Part shown: piece by piece, positions 27,121 to 35,703 of the stretch
How positions within the stretch are numbered: position 1 is the stretch's first letter
How the letters are laid out: the number at the start of each line of letters is the position of its first letter
Source: Deltaproteobacteria bacterium
Lineage (GTDB): Bacteria; Myxococcota_A; UBA796; UBA2385
Direction: 5' to 3'
Assembly (NCBI GenBank): GCA_018401435.1
Contig: JAGYJW010000008.1
Coordinates: forward strand, 62,001-126,000
Length of the DNA: 64,000 bases
Translations under genes and position numbers: made by a program
The notes under the pieces: generated by a model
Database searches by the model: none
Told to the model about the DNA's origin: nothing
Seen by the model: only the letters and a program-made list of their open reading frames with translations

Positions 27121-28247
27121 ATGACCCCTTCGTCCCCACCTACGCCCGCTACCCCGACACCCTCGTCCGCGGAGAGGGCCACCGCCTGCAAGACAGCGAA
27201 GGACGCTGGTACCTCGATGCTTGCGGCGGCATCGCCGTCATGGCGCTGGGCCATGGCCACCCGGCGGTCAAGGCCGCGGTGCACGCCCAGGTCGAGGCGC
27301 TCATGCACGTCTCGAACCTCTGGAATGTGCCTGTACAGCGCGCTTTCGCCGAGCGCCTGGTCGAGGTCTACCAGGCAGCCGGGGTATTTCTGGCCAACTC
27401 GGGGGCCGAGGCCAACGAAGCGGCCGCAAAGCTGGCGCGAAAGGCCGGCTTTCGCAAGGGTGAGCTGGATCGGAACGAGATCCTGACCCTGGAGCACGCC
27501 TTTCACGGGCGCACCCTGTTCACGCTGTCGATGACCCCCAAGCCCGCCTACCAGGAGGGCTATGGGCCGCTGGTGCCCCAGGTGCGCAGCCTGCCGGCCG
27601 ATGCCGTGGCCGCCGCCGTGAGCGCCCGCACGGCCGCAGTCTTCGTCGAGCCGGTCCAGGGCGAGAGCGGCTGCCATGTGGTGCCTCAAGATGTCCTGGT
27701 GGCCCTGCGCGCGGCCTGCGACCGCCACGGCGCCCTGCTGGTCTACGACGAGATCCAGTGCGGGCTGGGCCGCACCGGCGAGCTGATTCACCAGCCCCGC
27801 CCCGACCTGATCACCCTGGCCAAGGCCCTGGGCGGCGGCCTGCCACTGAGCGCGCTGGTGGTGGTCAACCCCGACCTCTACGCCACCTTCCAGCCCGGCG
27901 ACCATGGCAGCACCTTCGGGGGCAACCCGGTCTCTTGCGCGGCGGGCCTGGCCACCCTGGACCGCATCGTGGGGGATGACCTGCCCGCGCGCTGCGCCCG
28001 GCAGGGGGCCCGGCTGCGTCAGGGACTGGAGGCCTCGGGCGCCGCGGTGACGGGCCTGGGCCTCATCCAAGCCGCCCACCTCGGTCGGCCCGCGGGCCCG
28101 GTGGTGGCCGCGATGCGCGATCGGGGGGTGCTGGTGTGCCCGGCCGGCAAGGACGCGGTGCGCTTCTTGCCCCCCTTCACCATCACCGACAACGAGATCG
28201 ACGAGATCTGCGCCACCTTCGCAGACGCCCTGGCCGCCACCGCCTGA
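27117..28247 (+). CDS. argD: Acetylornithine aminotransferase
   Basis: The 376-residue fold-type I PLP enzyme converts N-acetylglutamate semialdehyde to N-acetylornithine. Start GTG 27117 overlaps the argB stop (GTGA). Motifs are NSGAEANEAA, the PLP-binding region VEPVQGESG, DEIQCGLGRTG, and the Schiff-base lysine in TLAKALGGGLP, with the substrate STFGGNPVSCAA loop. It is the last gene of the cluster. argF, argG and argH are absent from the window, so ornithine, not arginine, is the product of the genes seen here. The converging acylase gene ends 20 nt downstream. Confidence 0.94.
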   Translation: MNDPFVPTYARYPDTLVRGEGHRLQDSEGRWYLDACGGIAVMALGHGHPAVKAAVHAQVEALMHVSNLWNVPVQRAFAERLVEVYQAAGVFLANSGAEANEAAAKLARKAGFRKGELDRNEILTLEHAFHGRTLFTLSMTPKPAYQEGYGPLVPQVRSLPADAVAAAVSARTAAVFVEPVQGESGCHVVPQDVLVALRAACDRHGALLVYDEIQCGLGRTGELIHQPRPDLITLAKALGGGLPLSALVVVNPDLYATFQPGDHGSTFGGNPVSCAAGLATLDRIVGDDLPARCARQGARLRQGLEASGAAVTGLGLIQAAHLGRPAGPVVAAMRDRGVLVCPAGKDAVRFLPPFTITDNEIDEICATFADALAATA

Positions 28248-28267
28248 GACGGGGCGGCCGCCCGCCG

Positions 28268-30739
28268 CTATCGGGCGTCGAGGTGCAGGCTCTCTTCGAC
28301 CAGGTCGGGGTCGGCGAGGATGTCATCCTGTTCAAAGAGGATGGGCCGCATGCCCTGCCCATCGGCCAGGCGCTGAGACTGGTCGGTGTAGTGGGGCGAG
28401 GCCGGGTCGGCGGACTGGCTATAGGTGAGGATGGCCCGCGCCTCTGGACCCTGCGGGGTGTAGGCCAGGGCCATCACCCACGAATTGCCATAGTTCATGG
28501 CGTAGCCCCCATTCGCCAGGTCCGTCTTGCTGTTGACCTCGCTGGGGCGGCTGGGCGACCGGATGAGGGTGTCGTTGCCGCCGGACCAGGCCACGACTGC
28601 GATGGTGCCATCGGTGTAGCCACCGCCCGGAACGCCGTATTGTTCGCCATCCTTGAGCTGGTACTGAACATCGCCCAGGCGGGCATCCAGGGCCACGCCA
28701 GCCTGTTGCAGGGCCAGGGTACCCTCGGCCAGGGCCACCATCACCCGGTCGGTGGAGAGGTCCGCCGCCGGTGCGGCGAGGCCGGCGGGGGTCCAGACCG
28801 GATCCGCCGGGTCAAAAGGGGTCGCATAGAGCAGACCGGCGTCGTCGAGGTCTTCGTAGGAGAGGCTGCCCGCCCCCAGCAGCTCGCGGAAGACCAGGGC
28901 GCCCCGGGCGTCCAGGTCATAGGTGCCCGACCAGCCGGCGAGGGCCGCGCAGCTGTCGGTGATGTCCACGTCGCCGCCAGCGAAACGCACGGTGGCGAGG
29001 CCGGTGCAGCGTTCGACGACGGCGTCCAGCAGGTCCTCGGCGTGGGGGCTGCGGCCACCCAGGGCGGCGGCCTCCATCTCGTCGAGATCAAAGAGGCTGT
29101 CGGCGCCGCTGGCGGACCCCTCGCCCAGCTCGGCGAGGTAGCGCAGGTTCATGCGCGTGCGCCCGGTGCGGGGGCTGCCTTCGGGCCCATAGAAGAGAGA
29201 GTAGCCCTCCAGCGTCTCTTCGGCGTGGTTGAGCCAGTGGCTGTCATTGGCATTGGCGACATAGTCGGCGCGCGCCAGGCGCGGCGCCGCATCGGGGGGC
29301 TTGACCTGCGTCCAATCGAAGAGGGGATCTCCCCCGTCTCCACCAAAGACACCATACTGCGCCATCACGCCGATGAAGGGCACCGTGTCCACCAGCTCCC
29401 GCCAGCGGTCCTCGGCGGCCTCGGTCCAACCCGGCACCCGGGTCGTATCGGCATACCAGGCATTTCCGGCCGCATCCGTCGCGATGGTATTGACCCAGGG
29501 GATGCCGCGGCGGGTCCACTGGGCGTCTTGCAGGGCCTCGATGCTGTCGGCGGTCACCATGCCAAACCAGGTGGGCAGCATGGCGAGGTTGCGCTCGTTG
29601 GCGTCGGACATGGACACGCCGGTGGCGGTGGTCCAACCCAACAAGGGCGCATTCAGCATGGGGCCATGGTGGCTGCGGTAGAGGGTGCGCGTCTGCGTGG
29701 TGACGCTGCCATCGGGCTGCAGCACCTCGATCTCGTAGTCCCGAGACACCATGTCCACGAAGTCACCGTCGTAACGGTAGCGGGTGGGATTGCCCGGCTC
29801 CAACTCGAGGATGTTGAGGTTGAAGTGCATGGACGCCGCAACGGTGTGCGTCCAGGCCACGTCGCGGTTGAAGCCCATCACGGGGAAGAGGATGCCGGCC
29901 AGGGACACGCCGTAGAAGTCCACCTGGCCGGGGATTGTGACGTGCATCTCGAACCAGCGACGGTTGCCAAACCAAGGGTAGTGGGTGTTGGAGAGCAGCA
30001 TGCCGCCCCCAGAGGCGCTGCGTTCGCTGCCGATGGCCCAGCCATTGCTGCCCATGGTGTCGCGGCGCAGGATCTCTTCGAGCCGGCTGGCGGGCGGAAC
30101 GGGGGCCTGCCGGGCGGCGCCGGGGGGCTGCGCCTGGCCGATCTCGTCCTTGAAGGCGGCGCCACTGGCCAGCTCGCCCAGGGCCACGTAGTAGGCCAGC
30201 AGGTCGATGTGGGTGATGGGCCGCAGCCATTCGGCGCCGCGGCACTCCTCGGGGATCCGGGCCTCGGGGGTGTCGGCCAGCCACTGGTTGTAGCCAGCGG
30301 CATAGCCCACGAGCATGTCCCGGATGGGCGGGTCCAGCTCCAAGAAGCCGCCCTCGGCGGCCTCGAAGACGCCCTGCGCCTTCATGGAGAAGTCCTCGTC
30401 CACATAGGCCGGTCCGAAGAAGCGGGCGCGTTCGGATCGCGCCATGACGATCTGGTCGGCGATGGCGCAGCCATGGTGCCGCGCCTGGGCCTGGCCCACC
30501 CCGAATCCCAGGCTGCCGTAGTCGGCGGCCTCGATGTGGGGGATGCCGTAGGCGGTCCAGCGCACGGTGGCGTCATAGGGCCCGATCTCGACGTCATAGG
30601 GGCTGGGGCCCACATCACCGCTGTCGGCGGGCAGGGGCGTCTTGCCATCGCTGCTGGCGGGGTCCTTGCAGGCGGCCAGCAACAGCACGGCGGCGACGGG
30701 CAGCAGGGCGACGGGGGCGAGGCTGCGGGAAAGGCGCAT
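28268..30739 (-). CDS. Penicillin/acyl-homoserine-lactone acylase family lipoprotein (Ntn hydrolase)
   Basis: The 823-residue precursor carries a lipobox LLAAC (Cys24). Residues about 45-225 form the alpha chain. The catalytic N-terminal serine of the beta chain is S231 in TMGSNGWAIG, the GSNxW motif at which autoproteolysis exposes the nucleophile. HYPWFGNRRWFEMHV and the later NANDSHW with its active-site Asn are also present. Members cleave amide bonds of penicillins, aculeacin or acyl-homoserine lactones, so the enzyme could quench quorum signals or remodel lipopeptides. Lipid anchoring is uncommon in this family, whose members are usually free in the periplasm. GGAG precedes ATG 30739. 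Confidence 0.88.
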   Translation of the reverse strand: MRLSRSLAPVALLPVAAVLLLAACKDPASSDGKTPLPADSGDVGPSPYDVEIGPYDATVRWTAYGIPHIEAADYGSLGFGVGQAQARHHGCAIADQIVMARSERARFFGPAYVDEDFSMKAQGVFEAAEGGFLELDPPIRDMLVGYAAGYNQWLADTPEARIPEECRGAEWLRPITHIDLLAYYVALGELASGAAFKDEIGQAQPPGAARQAPVPPASRLEEILRRDTMGSNGWAIGSERSASGGGMLLSNTHYPWFGNRRWFEMHVTIPGQVDFYGVSLAGILFPVMGFNRDVAWTHTVAASMHFNLNILELEPGNPTRYRYDGDFVDMVSRDYEIEVLQPDGSVTTQTRTLYRSHHGPMLNAPLLGWTTATGVSMSDANERNLAMLPTWFGMVTADSIEALQDAQWTRRGIPWVNTIATDAAGNAWYADTTRVPGWTEAAEDRWRELVDTVPFIGVMAQYGVFGGDGGDPLFDWTQVKPPDAAPRLARADYVANANDSHWLNHAEETLEGYSLFYGPEGSPRTGRTRMNLRYLAELGEGSASGADSLFDLDEMEAAALGGRSPHAEDLLDAVVERCTGLATVRFAGGDVDITDSCAALAGWSGTYDLDARGALVFRELLGAGSLSYEDLDDAGLLYATPFDPADPVWTPAGLAAPAADLSTDRVMVALAEGTLALQQAGVALDARLGDVQYQLKDGEQYGVPGGGYTDGTIAVVAWSGGNDTLIRSPSRPSEVNSKTDLANGGYAMNYGNSWVMALAYTPQGPEARAILTYSQSADPASPHYTDQSQRLADGQGMRPILFEQDDILADPDLVEESLHLDAR

Positions 30740-30808
30740 GGGAGCTCCAATGCAGATAGGGCGCCCGCATCTTAGTGCCCCGTCGGCCCATGCGCCTCCT
30801 TCGGGTGC

Positions 30809-30814
30809 TACCCT
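30809..30814 (+). promoter_or_regulatory. Possible -10 box of a leaderless transcript (SGNH hydrolase)
   Basis: TACCCT in an extended TGC context ends 7 nt before ATG 30822, so transcription would start at the start codon. No SD is visible. No clear -35 is seen. Confidence 0.35.
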
Positions 30815-30821
30815 CTCGCCG

Positions 30822-31892
30822 ATGCCTCCTCACCCCTCGCGGCTGCGGCGCCTGGTCGCCGGTCTGGCCGTCTCCACCCTGGGCCTGGCCCTCTTGGAAG
30901 GCGGCGCCCGCCTGCTCATGGCCAGGCGCCCCGAACTGGCCCAGGTCGAGACCCTGGACCCGGGAGGCCGCCTCTTCGCCGAGATGGACTTCAGCCCCGA
31001 TCTGCTGTGGCGGCTGGTCCCCGGCGAGGGCCTGCAGGGCGGCGTGACCGTGCGGGTGAACCCGGACCGCATGCGCGGCCCACCCCTGGTCCGCCCGCTG
31101 CCGATGCCCGGCGTGGTCTTTCTGGGCGATTCGTCAGTCTTTGGCTGGGGCGTCACCGAAGACCAGGCCTTCGCCTGGAAGGCCCTGCAGCGGGCCCGGG
31201 ACCTGGGCGCCCCCGAGGCCCTCACGGTGAACGCAGCCACCCCCGGCTACAGCTCGTCGCAGGCCCGGCTGCGGCTGGACGCCTTGTTGCCCGACCTGCA
31301 GCCCGAGGTGGTGGTCATCGCCACGCTCTGGTCGGACCTGATGAGCGGGGGCTGGACGGACCGGGAGCTCTTCACCCGCTTTTCAGGGCCCGAGCGTGCA
31401 GCCGAGCTGGCGCGGCACGACCGCCTGCGCCACAGCGCCCTCTTCGGCATCCTGCAGGCGCGGCTGCTGTCCTTGCGGCCGGTACCCGCGGACCGCATGG
31501 TGCTGTGGAGCACGATCTTCACGGGGGAGGGGCGCGGAGGCACGGCGCGGGTGCCCCCCGCCGACCACCGCGCCAACCTCGCCCATATGGACGCCGCCGC
31601 GACCGCTGCGGGCGCGCGGGTCATCCACCTCATCCTGCCCACCAACCGAAGCACCGATCGCCGACCGCCCGAATCCCAGCTGGACGACTACCGGGACAAC
31701 TTTCACGACACGGCCGCTCGAATCGGCGCGCCTGTATTGGACTGCAATCGCATCTGGGCCGACCTGCCCGATGCAGACACGGCGCCCTTCTTCATGGACG
31801 AGGTGCACCCCAGCGCCGCGGGTCACGCCGCCATCGCCGAGGCCCTGGCCCCGCTGCTGGTGCAGGCCCTCGCGGCCGCGCCCGGCGGTTGA
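30822..31892 (+). CDS. Membrane-anchored SGNH/GDSL hydrolase-like protein
   Basis: The 356-residue protein begins with an Arg-rich segment and one transmembrane helix (about 9-28), so the enzyme faces the periplasm. The SGNH nucleophile block is VVFLGDSSVFGWG (near 100), followed by NAATPGYSSSQ, the equivalent of block III (near 135), and the C-terminal DEVHPSAAGH (near 330) with catalytic Asp and His. These enzymes are esterases or acyltransferases acting on polysaccharides and lipids. A similar protein is encoded at 50280-51263. It stands alone between divergent and convergent neighbours. Confidence 0.8.
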   Translation: MPPHPSRLRRLVAGLAVSTLGLALLEGGARLLMARRPELAQVETLDPGGRLFAEMDFSPDLLWRLVPGEGLQGGVTVRVNPDRMRGPPLVRPLPMPGVVFLGDSSVFGWGVTEDQAFAWKALQRARDLGAPEALTVNAATPGYSSSQARLRLDALLPDLQPEVVVIATLWSDLMSGGWTDRELFTRFSGPERAAELARHDRLRHSALFGILQARLLSLRPVPADRMVLWSTIFTGEGRGGTARVPPADHRANLAHMDAAATAAGARVIHLILPTNRSTDRRPPESQLDDYRDNFHDTAARIGAPVLDCNRIWADLPDADTAPFFMDEVHPSAAGHAAIAEALAPLLVQALAAAPGG

Positions 31893-31896
31893 GCCT

Positions 31897-32592
31897 TCAG
31901 GCGGACTCGAGCAGCTCTGCGGCGGCCTCCAGCCGGGCGCGATCCCGCAGGATCAGGCCCTCGCGGCGCGTCTCGACGATGCCGTCGCGCTGCCAGCGGG
32001 TCATCACCCGAATGGCCGTCTCGACCCGGCAGCCCACCATCTCGGACAGGTCGCCGCGGCTGAGCTTGAGGGGGATGAAGAGTCCCCGGGCGTCCTTGAG
32101 CCCGACCTCGTCGCCGATGCGCAGCAGCACCCGGGCCAGCCGGTCCTGCACGGCGCCATTGCCCAGCTCGTCCAGACGGTGCGAGAAGACCTGCTGCCGC
32201 TGCAAGGCGAGGCCGAGCACGATGCCCTGCAGGTCGGGCCGCTGGGCCAGCAGCCGCTGCAGGCGGTCCGCGGGGATCTGGATGCCCTTTCCGCTGCTGA
32301 GCGCGATGGCCGTGCCCACCGTCCGCCCGCCGGGCAGGGCCGCGACCTCGCCGATGACGCCGCCGCGAAAGACCAGGTCCATGATGGGCATACGACCGCC
32401 GGGCCACTCGCGCACCAGCTTGATGCCGCCCGTGCAGATGCCAACCAGGCGGGTGGCCGGCGAGTCCTGGGACCAGAGCACCTCGCCGCGTCGGAAACGG
32501 ATGGGGTCACCATGCTGCAGCAAGGCTGAGTTGATGTCCGCGCGTTCGCAAGGGTGATTGCAGGGACAACCGGTTTCGCGGGGTGCGTTCAT
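31897..32592 (-). CDS. Crp/Fnr-family regulator with N-terminal cysteine cluster
   Basis: ATG 32592 is preceded by GAGGAG at 8 nt, giving 231 residues. Residues 30-140 form the cyclic-nucleotide-binding-like beta-roll and 150-231 a winged helix with LSRGDLSEMVGCRVETAIR. Unlike Crp, the N-terminus has C9-x-C11-x3-C15, and C53 lies in the beta-roll. Fnr-type regulators use three N-terminal and one internal cysteine for a 4Fe-4S cluster, although with different spacing. An oxygen, nitric-oxide or redox sensor is plausible, particularly beside a globin-coupled kinase. The residues needed for cAMP binding are not evident. It is divergent from the sigma-54 regulator, with 183 bp between starts. Confidence 0.82.
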   Translation of the reverse strand: MNAPRETGCPCNHPCERADINSALLQHGDPIRFRRGEVLWSQDSPATRLVGICTGGIKLVREWPGGRMPIMDLVFRGGVIGEVAALPGGRTVGTAIALSSGKGIQIPADRLQRLLAQRPDLQGIVLGLALQRQQVFSHRLDELGNGAVQDRLARVLLRIGDEVGLKDARGLFIPLKLSRGDLSEMVGCRVETAIRVMTRWQRDGIVETRREGLILRDRARLEAAAELLESA

Positions 32593-32775
32593 GGCCACTT
32601 CTCCTCGGGGGCTTCATCCGACCCCATCTACAGCAAGACCCGTGCCGACCTGACGGAGATCAGCGCCGATGGCGATGGGAGCCAGCATTGCGCGGGCAGG
32701 CTACGGAGCAGCCCGCAGCCGGGACCGGTGCGAGCACCAGGCCCCTGTGCGCAAGCCCCCATGTCGGAGTGTCAG

Positions 32776-34149
32776 ATGCCCCAGGGCGCAACCATCCTGG
32801 TTTGTGACGACGAGGAGCTGATCCGGTGGAGCCTCGCCGAGCATCTCCGCAGCGAGGGCTTCATCGTGATCGAAGCCGAGGACGGCCTGGACGCCCTGGA
32901 CAAGGTCGAGCGCCACGCGCCGGACCTGATGATCAGCGACATCAAGATGCCCCGCATGGACGGGCTCACCGCCCTGCGCACCCTGCGCGAGCGCGACTTC
33001 GACCTGCCCGTCATCATGTTGACTGCCCATGGCGCCGTGGACTCTGCCATCGAAGCCACCGAGCTGGGCGCCAAGGCCTATCTGGCCAAGCCCTTTGATT
33101 TGCGCGAGGTGGGGCTGGCGGTCACCCGTGTCTTGGAACAGCACCGCCTGGCCAACGAGGTGCGCTACCTGCGCGATCAGCAGCAAGCCTCCTATGCCAG
33201 CATCATTGGCCAATCATCAGCGATGAAACGCCTCTTTGAACTCCTCCGCCGCCTGGAGGATGTGGAGGCCCCCACCGTGCTCCTGCGGGGCGAATCCGGG
33301 ACGGGCAAGGACCTCATCGCCCACGCCATCCACGACCGGGGACCCCGCAAAGACGGCCCGATGATGGAGGTGGACTGCGCCAGCCTGCCCGAACAGCTCA
33401 TCGAGAGCGAGCTGTTCGGGCACGAGCGCGGCTCTTTCACCGATGCGCGCACCACCAAGAAGGGCCTCTTCGAGGTTGCGCGAGGGGGCACGATCTTCCT
33501 GGACGAGATCGGCGAGATGAGCCCCGGCACCCAAGCCAAGCTGCTGCGGGCCCTGGAGAACCGCCGCTTCAAGCGGGTGGGCGGCGTGGCGGATATCCAG
33601 CTGGACGCCGGCGTCATCGCCGCCACCAACCGCGACCTGGCCGCAGAGGTCAAGGCTGGAACCTTCCGGGAAGACCTCTTCTTTCGCCTGAATGTGATCC
33701 AGGTCGAGGTGCCCCCGCTGCGGGAGCGCCGCGAGGACATCCCGGTGCTGGTGGACCACTTCATCCGCCGCTTCAACCGCGAGTTCCGTCGCGACGTCAA
33801 GGCCGTCAGCCAGGAGGCCATGAAGCTGCTGCTGGCCTACGGTTGGCCCGGCAATGTGCGCGAGCTGCGCAATATCGTCGAAAGGATCGTCATCCTGGAG
33901 ACGCAGGAGGTGATCGGCGCCGAGCAGCTGCCCAGCGAGATCCGCTACGGCCAGTCCCGCCGCGAGGCCACCCGGGGCACCACCTTCATCTTGCCCGACG
34001 AGGGCTGCGATCTGGAGGAGGTCGAGCGCAGCCTGCTGCGGCAGGCCATGGACCGCACCAGCGGCAACCAGAGCGCCGCCGCCCGGCTGCTGGGCATCAG
34101 CCGCTATGCCCTTCGGTACCGTCTGGAGAAGCACCAACTCGGGAGCTGA
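32776..34149 (+). CDS. NtrC-family sigma-54-dependent response regulator
   Basis: I chose ATG 32776 (GGAG 6 nt upstream) over ATG 32761, which has no SD. The product is 457 residues, the usual NtrC length. The receiver domain has phosphoacceptor D55 in MISDIKMP. The AAA+ domain has Walker A GESGTGKD, Walker B GTIFLDEIGE, and an arginine finger region ENRRFKRVGG. The sigma-54 contact loop reads GSFTDA in place of GAFTGA. The C-terminal helix-turn-helix is AARLLGISRYALRYRL. It lies between the Crp-like regulator and the convergent globin-coupled kinase, its probable partner. Confidence 0.93.
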   Translation: MPQGATILVCDDEELIRWSLAEHLRSEGFIVIEAEDGLDALDKVERHAPDLMISDIKMPRMDGLTALRTLRERDFDLPVIMLTAHGAVDSAIEATELGAKAYLAKPFDLREVGLAVTRVLEQHRLANEVRYLRDQQQASYASIIGQSSAMKRLFELLRRLEDVEAPTVLLRGESGTGKDLIAHAIHDRGPRKDGPMMEVDCASLPEQLIESELFGHERGSFTDARTTKKGLFEVARGGTIFLDEIGEMSPGTQAKLLRALENRRFKRVGGVADIQLDAGVIAATNRDLAAEVKAGTFREDLFFRLNVIQVEVPPLRERREDIPVLVDHFIRRFNREFRRDVKAVSQEAMKLLLAYGWPGNVRELRNIVERIVILETQEVIGAEQLPSEIRYGQSRREATRGTTFILPDEGCDLEEVERSLLRQAMDRTSGNQSAAARLLGISRYALRYRLEKHQLGS

Positions 34150-35650
34150 CGGGCGGCAGCTCCAATCGAAAGGCGGCGCCGCGGCGGCTGGCGCCCACCA
34201 GGGCCGGCTGGACGTCGGTGGTGGGCTCCAGCTCGACCCGGCCGCCCATGGACAGCACCAGCTTGCGGCAGATGGCCAGGCCCAGGCCCGTCCCGCGGGT
34301 CTTCGTGGTCACGAAGGGCTCGAAGAGCTGCGCGGCGATGTTGTCGGGGATGCCCGGGCCGTCGTCCAGCACCCGCAGCACGGGGCCCGGCCCCAGGTGC
34401 AGCTCGACCCGCCCATCGCCCTCCACGGCGTCTCGCGCGTTCTGGATGAGGTTGACCAGCACCTGAACCACATACTGGCGGTCCACCAGCACGCAGTCGG
34501 CCCGGCCCTCACACTCCACCAGGGTTATCGGCACGCCGGACTGCACCGCAGCGTCTCGGGCGAGGTCCTTCAAGGCGACCGGGCTGAGCGTGACTTGGGC
34601 CGGGCGCGCAAAGCCCAGCAGGTCGGTGACCAGGCGGTCCAGGCGGTGCACCTGCTCTTGCACCTTGCCCAGGATGGCTTTGCGGCGGTCATCCTGGGGC
34701 AGTGAGCCCACAATCACCTGCAGGGTGGCCGAGATGGCCGCCAGCGGGTTGCGGATCTCATGGGCCAAATGGGCGGCGAGACCACCGATTCGCGCCAGGG
34801 TTTCGGCCTGACGCAGCCGGGCCTCAGCCTGCACCACATCGGTGAGGTCCTCGATGTGAATGAGCAGTCGGGCCAGCTCATGGTGCAGGGGCACCAGGGT
34901 CAGGCGCAGGTTGCGGCTGTCCGCCCCCTGCCCGATGACCACGCGGGGGAGCGTGACCTCGCGATCGGCGGCCAGGGCCCGGCCCACCGCGGTGGGCAGG
35001 TCGGCCTGCTCCACGAGGTCCCGGGGCAGGTAGCGCTCGTAGTGTTGGCCCACAGCGCCGGGATCGCCAAAGAGGCGCCGGCCCGGCTCGGTCGCCGAGG
35101 TCACGCGCCCATCCCCATCCAAGACCAGCACCGTCACGGGGAGCTTCTCGACAATGAGGTCCTGTAGCGACTTCAGCTGCCGGTGCTCGTGGGCCTCCAT
35201 ATAGGCGCTGGACATCACGGCCAGCTCGAGGTCGGTGATGCGACCGATGGACCGACAGATCTCGAGGATGCGGGGCAGGGGCAGCTGGGCGGTCTGGATG
35301 CAGTCGCAGAGGTCAGCGCGCAGGCGGTTCATCGCCGTAAAGACATAGCGGTCGGGAAGACCGACCCGCACGTGCACATGGCCGATGTGCTGGCGGCGAG
35401 CCCAGTATTCGTCATCCCACGGCCCGTTGAGGAGCTGCTCAATCCAGCTCATCAGGCTGAGCTTGAGGCGCTCGACCTGTGCCGGGCCCGAAAAGACGGC
35501 AGCTGCCCCCGGAAACTCCTCGATGATGGCGTAGAAGTGGTCAACCATCTGCCGGCGATGGGGCTGGACCAGGGGCCAGGCGGCGCGCAGAGCGGCCTCG
35601 TCGTCTCCGTTGAAGGCCACATAGGCCTTCATCTCCTCCCAATGCTTCAT
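34097..35650 (-). CDS. Globin-coupled sensor histidine kinase
   Basis: ATG 35650 follows GGGAG, giving 517 residues. Residues 1-150 form a protoglobin/globin-coupled-sensor domain. IGHVHVRVGLPDRYV contains the proximal heme histidine, most likely H93, and the preceding helices match the family. Residues about 170-285 are a PAS-like linker. The kinase core has the H-box LAHEIRNPLAA, NLIQNARDAVE, DDGPGIPDNI and GTGLGLAICRKL. The protein is soluble and should sense oxygen, CO or NO through heme and phosphorylate a partner, probably the sigma-54 regulator. Its 3' end overlaps that gene by 53 bp on the opposite strand. Confidence 0.85.
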   Translation of the reverse strand: MKHWEEMKAYVAFNGDDEAALRAAWPLVQPHRRQMVDHFYAIIEEFPGAAAVFSGPAQVERLKLSLMSWIEQLLNGPWDDEYWARRQHIGHVHVRVGLPDRYVFTAMNRLRADLCDCIQTAQLPLPRILEICRSIGRITDLELAVMSSAYMEAHEHRQLKSLQDLIVEKLPVTVLVLDGDGRVTSATEPGRRLFGDPGAVGQHYERYLPRDLVEQADLPTAVGRALAADREVTLPRVVIGQGADSRNLRLTLVPLHHELARLLIHIEDLTDVVQAEARLRQAETLARIGGLAAHLAHEIRNPLAAISATLQVIVGSLPQDDRRKAILGKVQEQVHRLDRLVTDLLGFARPAQVTLSPVALKDLARDAAVQSGVPITLVECEGRADCVLVDRQYVVQVLVNLIQNARDAVEGDGRVELHLGPGPVLRVLDDGPGIPDNIAAQLFEPFVTTKTRGTGLGLAICRKLVLSMGGRVELEPTTDVQPALVGASRRGAAFRLELPPVSSRVGASPDGTEGHSG

Positions 35651-35703
35651 GGCTGCTCCCGGCGACGGCGCCCTCTGTGCGGATTCGCCCAGCAGGCTGA
35701 TCC

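Noticed and set aside
28136..30775. Plus-strand open frame of about 880 codons
   Set aside because: Antisense to the acylase gene, which has lipobox, catalytic Ser and family motifs. The mirrored frame has none.
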